From the NCBI GenBank assembly GCA_026419785.1, contig JAODTK010005656.1, positions 124,001-188,000 of the forward strand: a DNA stretch of 64,000 bases, read 5' to 3'. The translations under genes were made by a program, and so were the position numbers. The notes under the pieces were generated by a model, which worked only from the letters and a program-made list of their open reading frames with translations, searched no databases and was not told where the DNA came from. This DNA is from Sclerodactyla briareus (lineage: Eukaryota; Echinodermata; Holothuroidea; Dendrochirotida; Sclerodactylidae). This document shows, one piece after another, positions 11,178-22,544 of the stretch (position 1 is the first letter of the stretch; every line of letters starts with the position of its first letter).

Positions 11178-12690
11178 ACTCCGTGCAGGGACGTCCGCGA
11201 GGCGGGGGGGGTTGGGGGGTGTCTCACCCCCCAAAAACTGGGTCAGAGCAAGCTTGCAGTTGGAATTTTCGAAATTCCAGTGGAATTTATGACAGATCGT
11301 CAGATTGTATATTTAACGAACGAGGTCCGAGTCCCAGTCAACTTTGTAAAATTTTCCAACTCGACCAAAAGGAATATTTCTTATTCATGTACACGGTGAA
11401 ATACAATTACATTTTTTACAGCTAATGTGCAAAACTTTTGCGCGCTTCGCGCGCAATCACAATACTTCTTCTTCAATTAACACGCCACACCCCATTTACA
11501 ACGACCGCGTGATTGGCGTCGGTATTGTATGGACAATCAATTGGTCTATTGCTATTGATAGAGATAGGCAGGGATTACGATTCGGCGTCCTACCAATAAG
11601 AAAAAAGCTTGTTAAAAATCTGCGGAATGACCCACAAGCATTATTTTACATTAGGCTAGTGCAGTTTGTAATTCTGCATGGGATTAAAATATACAAATAC
11701 ATCCTGGATAGTCAGCTGAAGGCGTGGAAACGAGATCTGTTGTTCCGATGTGTCGGGGGAACCCCCCCCCCCCAAAAAAAAAAAAAAAATAGCGCGATTC
11801 GCGTGCACTGGACTGGTTAGCAGTAGTAAGGAGCACAAACGGTTGAAAAATTAGGTTAAAGTCGGGGCAGCGATTAGATCGAGGTCTTCTGAAAAAGGTT
11901 CAAATGTTTCCACGATTACAAAAAATTGACACCACATGCCCAGGTTTGGCCAGCCCAAAACGCCTGGGAGGGTTAATTTCCGACCATTTGGGGGATTGCG
12001 CAACAAAAACCAAAATTTGGACGCTCCGCGCCAACCCATGTGGCGTTCGCTTAGATGGTATTTTTTTTGCCACACTGAGGAAATGTCTCGCCTCCCTTGC
12101 TGCCCCCAGTATGCAAAGCTGGCAACGCCACTGGCTGGCTGGCAACACAATTATCAGAGAATGCCTGAAAAACGCCCAAAAATGGGGCGCACGTTACAGT
12201 ACTACACGTATGACTATGTTGGCGGTCCGTGTCAGGTGAGATAAACAAACCCCAAAAGAAGAGCATACTTACTGACCATGGGAAGCTCAGTACAATTGGC
12301 AGAAAAAATCACAGATCCTGAGTAGCAAGTCGCATATAAGGACGTGGAAATGCAAAATTATTTCTGGAAACGAGGGGAGAGGAGTGTCATATAATGCATC
12401 AGATGCCATCTAAGGCCACATGAATGACAAAAAAATTCTCTAGGTGGGAGAGGGGGGCATCGGCGGTCCTCTGAAAAGTGAGATCTAATTTACTAATCCT
12501 AATGCTGCCCTCGATTCGATTGGCAGAGAAAAACCAAATCGCATCTAGGACATGTGAAAATGCGAAATTATTTCTGGAATGAAGTGTGTTTTGGAGGGCT
12601 GTATGCACCAAACTGCAATCTACGGTCAATGGGAAATGCAAAAATTTTCGCAAAAGGGGAGGGGGACACCCCCTCCCCTTTTAGTAGACC
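11178..12690. repeat. Composite unclassified repeat zone with G/C hairpins
   Basis: The zone holds three perfect short hairpins: 11212-11234 (TTGGGGGGTG, loop TCT, CACCCCCCAA), 11438-11456 (TTGCGCGC, loop TTC, GCGCGCAA) and 12652-12682 (14-bp stem of AAAAGGGGAGGGGG type, loop ACA). It also holds a C12A16 tract at 11762-11789 and a direct repeat (about 12328-12375 and 12536-12583) around CGCAT.TAGGAC.TG and ATTATTTCTGGAA. Frames of 80-131 codons occur here on both strands but overlap each other and have no recognised domain. Direct evidence is the hairpins and the direct repeat; calling the whole zone repeat-derived is an inference. Confidence 0.45.
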
Positions 12691-15175
12691 CCTCCCCCAG
12701 ATCCAGTATCAAACTCAGCATAACGCTCAAAAATACGTTATTACGCCATGATTGTTACTTAAGATCGGAATGCTCTCAGTGCTGTGTGTCGGTCGTGAGC
12801 TTATGGCGACCAGCGGCCATTACCCTCCCAACTTCCAAGACGAGAGTGCCACTGGAGCCAGTCTGAATGCACAATAAAGAGCACTTGGTATAGAGAGCAG
12901 TCCTACAGTATCTGCGTGTGTTTACTTGTGTCTACTCGAGCTTTGATGTCCCGAGTCGCCATCTTCCGTGCAGGTGGATGCCCACCGTCCATCCCCGAAA
13001 ACGTCTCAGATGAGGATGGCGTCAACTTGATCTCAACTCCGAACTCCATATCTGTGAACTTTCGGTCTCGATTGATCACATTTTCACAGAGTTGACAAAA
13101 CCTCGTAGAATACAAAGGCCGGGAGCCCCAGATGACAAACAAGGGAACACCAAAAATGCAACTTTCAGTATAGGGGGTGGGGTGAGTTGGAAAAATTAAA
13201 TCTAGCCAGTTGGATGGAATTTTTTACTTCTTCACCCCCCCCCCCCAATCATATGACCCTAGATACGTCCCCGACTCCGTGAACTATTGCTGTTATCTGC
13301 TATAAAGGCGGCACAGAATGTTAGGTACACTATAGGAACAGGGTTCAGTCAAGTGGAAACATTCGTCACACCTCAATGGAAACCCATATACTTTAGTGAT
13401 ACCCAAACACTCTGCTGCCGTATCGTCAAGCTCTCTGATATGTGTGGTTGTTGATTACGGGTTGCCAGTTCGATGTTCTTTGCTCAGGTATGATTATCGT
13501 GTGCTTGCCATCGTAGGCTTTGCGATTAGTAGTGAATGTGTAGTGTCACTCCAGTCTCTATATGTTGCCTTGGTTTTTCTCCAACAGCTGTAATTAACAG
13601 TCCAAAAATGTGTCAATATTGTTAATTCTATGTATGTTCATTTTCTACATATTTACTCTGTAAAAGTGAAGGAGCATTCCAATTGGAGCTAATATTGCTA
13701 CCGCCTCTTCTGATGCATGAGGAATATTATAAATAAGTTAATATTATAATTAGGGGTGTGTTAGTCCAATCAGACAGAAGGATAAGTCAGTGCAGTCAGT
13801 TGCTTTATTGTGTACGGTAGAGTGCGGTCCTTTGAAAGTGACTGTGGTACTGTTGTCACTGTTCTTGATTTGGCCGTACAAAGGTGACGGAAGGGTGTGT
13901 CATTGTACCAGTTTTGTTGACCAACCCTTATGGGGTCCTGCGATTGACCCGTCGTCTCCAGACATGAGTGTCCTGTGCCAGTTGTAGTGATAATGATAGT
14001 ATTTAACAGGGGAGGCCTCGGAGCCAGTCATGGTGGTCCATTAGTTACGTCACTGGTGTGAACTGCCAGTTGAGTTGATCCACTGACCAATACAGGTGCT
14101 GGCAGTTGTGATACAGGTCATGTAGCAAGTCTCGCTCGTATCTTCAGAACTTGGCATTGGCGAACTTTACTTGCTATAGGAGTCCCTGCCCCGTAGACCT
14201 TCGGTTCATCAGATGCGACGGTGTGGCTTACAGAACCTGTGAAAAGTTTTCAATTTTGGGACATCAATCCGTCATTTAGAGACTATATAAAATTGTATTT
14301 TGGCTCTCCCTCCGGCCATTCCCCCCTCTCTACCAGAGTTCGTGTTCTCTCGATGTATAGTTGCTGTCGCTCCAGAGATTGTGTCAAATGGTGGTAGTGG
14401 GGATGAATTCCTGAACGCATCTCAGTTTTGAAGTGGCCCAGGTTTTTACCCCTTCAATTTCTCAACCCTCCTCATCAATTGAAAGGGCGGGATGGCTATG
14501 GATAAATGTTTGGTTAAACAGGCGTGGCCCTTAGCATTTTCGAATCTTTGTCCATAAGTTGAGCTCAGTTGAGTAAAGAGGCAGATAAACAGGATGATGG
14601 CAGAGAGTGTAGTATTTTAGTACAACGAACATTTTGTGGGGCTGGAACTTACAATGGAAGCGTAACTGTATAAAATAAAAATAAAAACTATGCCTGGAGT
14701 TGAAGAATTGTCAGTAATATTGGTGTCATTCTATATCTAAGAGGCTCTATATTTCCTGATATTAGCAAGGTTAAGGTGTCAATCTGTGGGGAAAGGGAGA
14801 AACGAAAAGTCACTCGTTATTTCATTGTGGAAATAAAATTAGTAATCCACATTTTCCCCCACGATTTCACTACGATTTCGAATGAGGAAGATATCACGAG
14901 TAGTGCCATTGGGGTGCTCGGACATGACTACGCCCTTGGCGATTTAGGGCCATGAATCTTGACACCAACGCTATTACTCTTGTTGTTGAAATGGTCAAGT
15001 AGGTTACGGTGGCGCTATTAAATCTTCAAAATATTCTTTCAAGGAGATATCTGTCTTATATATCGCCAATTGGTACCATTCAGTGAACTATATACTACCA
15101 TACATCATCAATTGAGACCAATTGATTTTACTAGAGGAAACGCGACACTGGCCTGGTAATGCACTGAGTCATTCC
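12691..15175. other. No recognisable gene; C12 tract; one diverged repeat segment
   Basis: A C12 tract lies at 13235-13246. The segment 13795-13930 shares blocks with 35325-35440 (ACGGYAGAGT, GTCYTTTRAAAGTGACTGTGG, a GTGAC.GA.GG block and TTGTTGACC), indicating a dispersed repeat. The rest shows only short open frames. Confidence 0.45.
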
Positions 15176-15180
15176 CCCGA

Positions 15181-15483
15181 GGCCACGAAATACCGCACTG
15201 CTGAATTAAGTAATGTATCGTCTGATCCTGTCAGCTGTCCCCGTTCGTTGTTATCCTAGGCGAGATGTACTTATTGATTTACGCTAATAATATCTTCATC
15301 TGTCTTCATCCGTGAGCGCTCCAGCCATCTCGTAGTGATACACTAAGTGGCTCGTTTTGGCTCGGCGTTTAAAGTGGTGTCCCGTGAGCAGCCACGAAAC
15401 ACCGCACTGCCAAATCAATAGTAAACTGCGTCACTCCATCCGGCCAGCTGTTCCCGTTCACTGGTATCTTAGGCGAGATGTAC
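15181..15483. repeat. Direct repeat pair of ~90 bp
   Basis: Copies at 15181-15270 and 15391-15483 share GCCACGAAA.ACCGCACTGC at the start, CAGCTGT.CCCGTTC in the middle and TAGGCGAGATGTAC at the end, with moderate divergence between. Period is about 210 bp. No function recognised. Confidence 0.75.
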
Positions 15484-15604
15484 ATTTTATAGTGTATAGG
15501 ATATGTTAACTTCGGACGCGCACACCTGCGCCTTATGTAAACGGATTGCTTCAAACTAAAAAGAGAGGACATATCAAAACCCTACACCCCAAATTTAGAG
15601 GTTC

Positions 15605-15622
15605 TTTTTTTTTTTTTTTTTT
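15605..15622. repeat. T18 homopolymer
   Basis: An uninterrupted run of 18 T. It is not placed after any recognised element, although it could be the A-tail of a minus-strand retroposon. Confidence 0.9.
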
Positions 15623-15624
15623 CC

Positions 15625-18600
15625 GTGCAGTTGCCATGGTTGATCGAGATATTCAATTACCTTTTGAGAAATTTGAGGAATCTATGGACATCACCGGGGA
15701 ACAGTGGGAGGATCGCTCAGAGACCCTACACAGTGAATGCTGCAATCCTGTGCCATGATAACAGGAGGAAATCATTCTGAAATATCTTGAACAATTTGTG
15801 GGGTTTCCTCCGAATCCCATCTATAGTCTGTTCTGTACAAATGTTCAAGAGTACATGTTTAACATTGTATTGCATAAGATGATCCTGCGGTTCCCCCTGT
15901 GATGTCAACACTCGAATCAGCTAAAAATCGGTCTAAAGTTTCAGCTGTTCGTATGTAATGAATAGGAGATACCAAAATACCTGTCATAGTTACATGACCA
16001 TTGGCGTGTAAGTTTCCACTTAGTTTAGGCACACATTTGTCGATGGAGAGAGGTAAAACGCATAAAACTACCCAGAATATGAAACAAATAGCTACCAGAT
16101 GCGAATTTGATGACATATTCCTGATTGAAATATGCGAAGTAAGGTATGTGATATTTCACCAAATTAGGTGCAATTCTTCTCAGAATTGTTCTCCGAAAAA
16201 TCCGTTTACACTGGTTCAACACCTCAAATCATAGGTTCCCATGTTTTTCGGACAGAACGTGATAGCTTACACCAAAGTAACAGAATGTAAACATAGTCTC
16301 AACTTGGGTCTTGGCCTAGTATGACTGTGCCACACCTAGGTGTAACGTGTTGAAACAAGTTGCGTAACGTTAATGTGCAGTCTGAAGTATATTGAGAAGG
16401 AACACTGTTCAAAACTAACATTTTGTGTGTGTGCTTTCATTGGTCGCTTCGCGCAACTGTTATCTACATTGCCTGAGTAGCTCTATCTTAGTTCGGCGGT
16501 CGGTGACCTCCTATAAACTCTGCCCAAATGTGAATTCGAAGAATGCACCACTCGGTATGTGTGTCCATTCATTGCAGAGTCCGATTCTGTAGCCATTGTC
16601 TCATATAGTTTTTGTTTGTGTATGAGGCATGTTGAGTGCTAGCCAATGATCTTATAGACTGGTCCCCAATGTCAATGATTTGGGGGGTAAAAATGTCCTG
16701 ATTTTTTACTATTTTGGGGACTTTAATAAAACCTAGTCATATTGATGAACCGAAGGCCCTCAAATAGCTTTCCTGCGTATGTTTGAATGGTTCATGAATG
16801 ACATTTTTATTTTACTCAGTCCCCAGTCAGGCTATGGATGTATTCAGATTCGTCGAAATGACGTCATTGTCAAATGTAAACGAACGGGGACGGGATGAGA
16901 TGAATGAATGATTGTTGCACATTGAGGGTCGATACAGAGGGATTTTGGCAGATTTGGTATGATGTTATTTCATCAATATTTCATCAACATGTATACGTTT
17001 GTGTGGTTGAAATAGAGCACCGACCGTCTCCGACACTTTATTGGGAAAAATGTAGGTCACATGGCATGTGATAGATAGGATTCATCTAAAATCTTCTCCA
17101 CGTACAAAGTTATAACATTATAACAATGAAATTGTACCCTATTTGGGGACTGTTCACCACTCGCTTAAGGTTGAGTCCATTCCGGGGCGCGTCACGTTGT
17201 GGAACTCCGAATTGGAGGAACAAGCCCATTCCATAATTTAGGTTCTTACAAGACTGTTTTGAAAATTACCATGGAAGTTTTGCCTGATGATAGTGATTGG
17301 TACGCACTGTCTATATGAACACAAGCTGATCTGCACGGACAGTTCAGAGAAGTGTTAGTAATAGAAGGCGTCAGCGATAATGGTGACAACCTTTGAGACG
17401 GTCTAGTAATCCACCACGCTCCAATATTACATTTTCACTGTTTTGCAGCCAAAATGAGAATACGCTGCATAGCATGTGAATAATGCGAACGTACATTTAT
17501 TCGTCATCTATTCTATCACTCCATTGTCAATATGAAGCTACGTCATGTGCGTCCACACAACGTGCCCTGTGCCGGGAAGTATTTTCTGATTGGCCTATAG
17601 TGGTATTTATTTTATCACCAAATTACATTCCTTCGTGCGAGCTGGAAAATGGGGATGAGGGTCATTGTCGCAAAAGACAGTGCATTGAGCAGTTGAGTCC
17701 AGCTCTTATCCAATTAGCGTGAGCCACAGATGTTCCTAATCTCCAGATATGACTAATTCCCATTATCGTGGAATAACAACGGTAAGCTGGTGAGCGGGGT
17801 AAAGTACGAACAGTTTTTTTTTTCTTTTTTTTACACTATTTTCTGCCCAAATTCTTTTCGATTTCCCGGTTTCCTTCTCCATATCCCTCCTATTCTCGCC
17901 TCGTAACATACGCCCTATCACTAATCTCTCGGCGATTAGGGTTATTGTCGTGCAATGACTGAGGTCGTTATATCGCTTTAAGGTATTCTATCGGCGGGTA
18001 TGGGATTGACGGTGACTGAGACGAGAGGAGAATTAATTTAATAAATTAGGAGCAGGCCTCTCCCGGGTACTATATCTTCAGGAGAACTAAAAGGTGAGGC
18101 AAAATAATTGAGACATCTCCTGTGCCTCATCGCGTGTACTACGAGTTATAGGAGCTAGTGAATTGCCGGCCAATTCATGAATGCAGTGGTGACGAGCACA
18201 GCTACTATTTATATATTACAAGTAGTACAGACAGTTATATACCAGAGTGGTTTTGTAGACATGCCTGAGACTCCCTAGCCTATAGCAGGCCCTTCTGCGA
18301 TGTTGCCAAGGTGATTGACGCCCTGTTACCATGATTATGGACTATCCATGTCCACAGACTGTAATACCTATGGACCGAGAATGGGAAATGCTAAGGCAGG
18401 CATAGTTTCATATACGAAATGATTCATGAGAATAATTGATGTCCGGTGATTGTTTCGAATTATCTCTTATAGTTGAGCTGTATAAAGGTTGCGCGATTAG
18501 GGCAACTCTGCATCTAACTTTCAACTGATTATAAAAATGTTAGGAGTTTCGTTACGTACGTATAGACCTATTCGGGTTCTTAATGTCTGCAATGAAACGG

Positions 18601-18740
18601 TTTCCCATCTGTTATTCGTCCGCAATGTCTTCAGTTCGAAAGGTCCGCTAATCCTAATTCAACATTGGAGTAACGACCTAATGCCCAATTCGGAGTGGCC
18701 CTTTTGAATAGCAATCATCAGCGTTTTCTTATCGCTGCAC
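15625..18740. other. No recognisable gene
   Basis: Short frames only, the longest about 85 codons. A 79-codon plus frame at 17483-17722 contains FILSPNYIPSCELENG, which loosely resembles a TIR-domain strand but is too short and isolated to call. A heptamer GTCCCCA or its complement occurs four times between 16664 and 17150. Confidence 0.45.
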
Positions 18741-18745
18741 ATCAT

Positions 18746-18796
<51 letters not shown>

Positions 18797-18804
18797 TATT
18801 ATTA

Positions 18805-18835
<31 letters not shown>

Positions 18836-18858
18836 GTTGTTGTTATTATTATTATTAC
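18746..18858. repeat. (ATT)n microsatellite, about 110 bp
   Basis: A long run of ATT/TTA units with two ATATT interruptions and a short GTT-containing segment near the right end. It could be the tail of an otherwise unrecognised retroposon, since LINE tails of the same type occur at 48258, but no LINE coding sequence is visible beside it. Confidence 0.95.
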
Positions 18859-18859
18859 T

Positions 18860-19900
18860 CAGTATAGATTGGACTAGTGCTGCGTTTTATTTGCAGTTAT
18901 AATCATCATCACGATTGGGAAATACGGTCCAACGCACATAACTCATGAAGTCATGAACTGGAAGTGAAAATGAAATCCACCGTCACTCTCACGAGTAATC
19001 CAAATTGCATGCATTTGATCGAGTTGAAATTTTAAGGGCCTATCAAGAATATACTAATCAGAAATGAATATTTGGGAGAATAATTTAATTTTTTGAAGAT
19101 GGAAAAGAAATCAGCGAGAATTAGTGCAAGTGTTCCAAACTATACGATTAGAAGCAATATTCGAAGCGAAAAAGCTGATCGTTGATCGTCGGCAATCGAG
19201 GTTTTTCGCGTAGCCATTGCCTAGTACAGTAATATTTACTGTTAATATTCGAAAATTGCTATGAGAGTAAGAATTCTGCCTTTTTCTATTTTCATATGAT
19301 GATTATTTCCATAGCGAATATTGAGTTCTTATAGGTATCCTGTGCTTCCCTATTCATTATTACAAAACAATTTTGTTTAGGAGGGCGGCCATCTTGCATT
19401 TCCAGCATCACGACTTTTTACGGAAACGCAATGCAAGCGGGTTAAAATCGTGATTCGGTATTTACTAGTTAAATGGAACGCAGCCTAACTGTGGTGCATT
19501 CTCAATGGCTGCTGACAATCTATAGATGGGAAATGAATAAAGTAGCAGTATTGCAACGTCACGACCCCTGAGCAATCCACATGGGGAGCGATGTCACTTA
19601 TTGTAATAGTAAGGCTAGTCTCTTAAACGAGAGAGAACACGATCAACTTAAACGAGTAATCAAACAGGATGAAAGGCAAGGTTGCGGAGATGTATAAGGT
19701 ATAGAGGGAGTCAGTGCCATGTTGGAATTGTCATCCAGAAGGAAACATGGAGACAGGAAACGGTCCAAAAGACTGACGAATTACGGTATTTATAATGTAG
19801 AAGGGGTTGGTGGATGGAGGCAGTATGACTTCGGAAACAGAATAACAACCTGGGATGGGAACGGCCATACGGTTTCACAGCCCACAGGACAATCCCAGAA
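18860..19900. other. No recognisable gene; one ORF into the motif cluster
   Basis: A 121-codon plus frame starts at 19719 (GTGCCATGT start context) and runs into the AACGTT-motif repeat at its 3' half. Its first 65 codons are basic and not low complexity but match nothing I know. I regard it as doubtful. Confidence 0.4.
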
Positions 19901-20190
19901 ACCCATCAAAACGAAACGTTTTCGAAACTATTTTCCCAATGTTTCAGAAAAATGTTTCATGTTGAGTAACATAAATGTTATGGAAAACGTTTTCATACCA
20001 TTCGAAAAACGTTTTGAGAAAATATTTGAGAACATTTGCAAGGAACATTTTAACCAAAACTTTTTGCAACCAAAAAAATTTTAAGAACAATTTCAGAAGT
20101 TGATTTTCGAAGAAAAGTCTTTAAAACGTTCTGTCAAAATGTTTTGTAAAACGTCTTAGAAACATTTTCCTACCATTTGTTGGGGAAACG
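19900..20190. repeat. Irregular AAACGTTTT / AATGTTT motif array
   Basis: Within about 290 bases the palindrome AACGTT occurs four times (near 19915, 19985, 20007 and 20127), usually inside AAAACGTTTT or a one-base variant. AATGTTT, AACATTT, AAACGTC and AATATTTGAG variants fill the spaces. The spacing is irregular, so this is a degenerate array and not a strict tandem repeat. Similar AACGTTT-rich arrays are known as dispersed repeats in several invertebrates (from memory, not checked). Confidence 0.6.
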
Positions 20191-20194
20191 GCGA

Positions 20195-20835
20195 TGAAAA
20201 AATGGATTTATTTTTCTATCCAGCCACAACTACTGACTAGGACAGAGAAAGCTATGCAGCAACTCGGCTGGTATTACTTCCTTTCATTGCCAGCGGAGTA
20301 TTATTAACAGAATCAAAGACTATTGTTTCACGCGTTGAATGTTTTCTGGATCACAAACGAAATCGTGAAGTAACATTACGATTAGTGTTGCTGAATAGAA
20401 TATGGCATGGCTTGATTTCACGAGTAATGATCAAGGTGGACGGAAAGAAGGAAGACGGGGGTGTGCGTCGTACTCATACCAAATATTATTTGAATGCCAG
20501 ATTTGACGGATGAATGGATGACTCCACTGACACAAACAAAACGCAGACGTCATATGGTGTATTGTTATTGCTAACTGTTACTCAATCCGTATGCTACCAT
20601 GTTGATTCACTCATCTCCCTTGGCGACTTCAATACTCCAGGTCGATTGACTGCTGGGAATTAATGTCATTATTGGTGAGGCGTGGTGGTTCTACAACTAC
20701 TCGGAGGCCTATTTCGAACTCAACATAATACTAAGCAACCAGAGGAGCTATCGTTTTACACTTTCTATTGTATGAGAGTCATATGAATGGGGCAAATAAG
20801 ATGTTGTCCAGAGATAAGAAACGGTTTCGGAGTGA
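20195..20835. other. No recognisable feature
   Basis: No open frame above 60 codons, no microsatellite and no inverted repeat noticed. Confidence 0.5.
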
Positions 20836-20839
20836 AGTT

Positions 20840-21450
20840 ACGATTTTCGGCGCATCTAAAAAGGACAACTGCAGGCTTTGATACGACAGAGGACATATCG
20901 GGGAGAATGGAAAACATTCTGTAGGTCCACATACCCACCTTCAATACGATGTTTCATGTGGAATTATTGACCTCAAAAGTTTGGGCCATTGGCAGAGAAT
21001 TGGGGAAAAACCCAATTGCGCAAGAACGCATGACGTCACACATGGACACTCGGGAAATTTGATATGTATGTCATTGTTTCATTTTATCGAATAGGTCAAC
21101 ATTTGGCAGAAATTATGTGTCTCCTCTCACCAAAGAACCATCAAAACCTACCATCCCCACAGGCAATCCTCTCCCATAAACCGAAATGCTTTTCGAAGTG
21201 AAATTAATGTTTGAATTCAATAGAAAACAAAGAATGTTTGTAGGGTTGTGCAAGTATAACATCATTTATTATTGCCTGAGTGGAGCCTTTCGATCTTGAG
21301 CAATACACTGTTTCACAATTACACAAACCTCAAATGGACTGTAAATCCGTAACGGAAAGACGCAGAACTTCAGGTTCGGATGAAGCCATTCAGTTTTTAG
21401 CCGCTATGATATTGGCCCCATTATAACCATCCTGCAGTTGTCCTTTAGAA
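20840..21450 (+). repeat. Unclassified interspersed repeat R1, copy 2
   Basis: Second copy of the family described at 4270-4925, in the same orientation and with all the main anchor blocks. It includes GGACAACTGCAGGCTTTG, CAATACGATGTTTCATGTGG, CCAATTGCGCAAG, GGCAATCCTCTCCCATA, TAGGGTTGTGCAAGTATA and TTGAGCAATACACTG. No open frame is conserved with the other copies. Confidence 0.75.
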
Positions 21451-21459
21451 GATCACTGA

Positions 21460-22130
21460 ATCGTTCTCCGAATTTGTCGGATCTAAGTCGAAAGCCAGAG
21501 TTGAAAAATAACGGGGTAAGTTTGCTATTTTGCGTTGAATATTGTAGGCTGTGAGTTAAACAGCCAAGTTGCATAATAACGGGGTGCGTTTGCCCAGGGT
21601 ATCACGATAGCTTATTTCTTCTTATTCTGCTTCATTCTTCTTTACAGATAAACCTCAGACAATGTTCCAGACTCGATTGAAGTTTAATGGCACAGGGACC
21701 GAAGAGTTCACTGATGTACAATTACAAATGATATCGTCGAAGTGAAGCCTAAATGTTTGAATGGCTGGTAATAGCTGATAAAGCTCGTGCATGGGGTGAT
21801 CAAACTCAAACCTGTTGGCTCAAAGGATCTTGTCGATGAATTCAGCTCTCCGTTGAAATCATCTTCAGCAAAGGTTTTAATGAGCATCGCACTTCTAAGG
21901 ACTGAATTGAGCTAATGTTAATTCGTTAATCAAGAAAAGGTCAAGAAATAACTCATTCAATCGCATACATGTTAGTCCCACCACAAGTCAAGTCAGCAAA
22001 GTTTTTTCGAGTCTATCATAGAACTGCTATTGTGAACATTTCGGACCTATAATAGCTTCCCAGCTAGTAGGGTTAAAAAATAGGAGGTCATGCCTTACCA
22101 TCTAATTGTAATCTTTAAAGGTGTTACAAA
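21460..22130. other. No recognisable feature
   Basis: Between R1 copy 2 and the SINE. Only short frames; ATAACGGGGT.AGTTTGC is seen twice (near 21510 and 21575), a small direct repeat. Confidence 0.5.
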
Positions 22131-22133
22131 AAA

Positions 22134-22542
22134 GGCGGAAGAATGGTAAGTGGTATCAGTGACACTTTACAACCGAATTATTCCGGTCCGAATTCCAGCA
22201 GGCACCGGTGTGGTACAGTGGATTTTCTGGGGTTTGCTACGGGATATTGCAATAAGTCTCGTATGCGCTGTGAGCAGTCACATTGACTTGAACTCCGCTC
22301 CTCCAGGTTCCGAAAAAGTGGTCTGGTACTGGAGTTCACTGATAGTCCTTCGGATGGGGACGTAAAACGGCGGTCCCGAGAGCAGGGTGGGATTAGTTAC
22401 ACCCTGCCTCTGAGCACTAGTCGAGAAGAGAAGGCGAGTTATCGCCGGTGCTCATCCACGAGTAATACGGCCAGGGTTCCTTGATGAGCCTCAATGAGCT
22501 TCCTGAACCCGTACAAATCGATTCAAATCGCTTCGATTCACA
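22134..22542 (+). repeat. tRNA-derived SINE-like element, copy 1
   Basis: The sequence aligns along its length with 30428-30897. It begins GCGGAAGAATGGTA and keeps GTGGTATCAGTGACACTTTA, CTGATAGTCCTTC, GGATGGGGACGTAAAA and GAGCACTAGTCGAGAAGAGA. It ends with CTGAACCC followed by a degenerate AAATC-type tail. The left end has decayed Pol III boxes: the A box has lost a base (TGGTAAGTGG) and the B box reads GGTCCGAATTCC. This copy lacks about 50 bases present in copy 2 after position 22220. Confidence 0.65.
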
Positions 22543-22544
22543 AG

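Noticed and set aside
11900-12240. Overlapping frames of 80-111 codons on both strands
   Set aside because: Frames open on both strands over the same bases, with no recognisable motif. More likely a GC-richer repeat segment with few stops.
17483-17722. Frame with FILSPNYIPSCELENG, reminiscent of a TIR domain strand
   Set aside because: Only one short block fits. The expected box 1 (YDAFVSY-like) and box 3 are absent in all frames nearby, and the flanks show no LRR or death-domain sequence.
18695-18877. Poly-Leu/Ile/Tyr frame
   Set aside because: Translation of the ATT microsatellite.
19719-20084. 121-codon plus frame
   Set aside because: Its second half is the AACGTT-motif repeat and its first half has no similarity I recognise. 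Kept only as a note.
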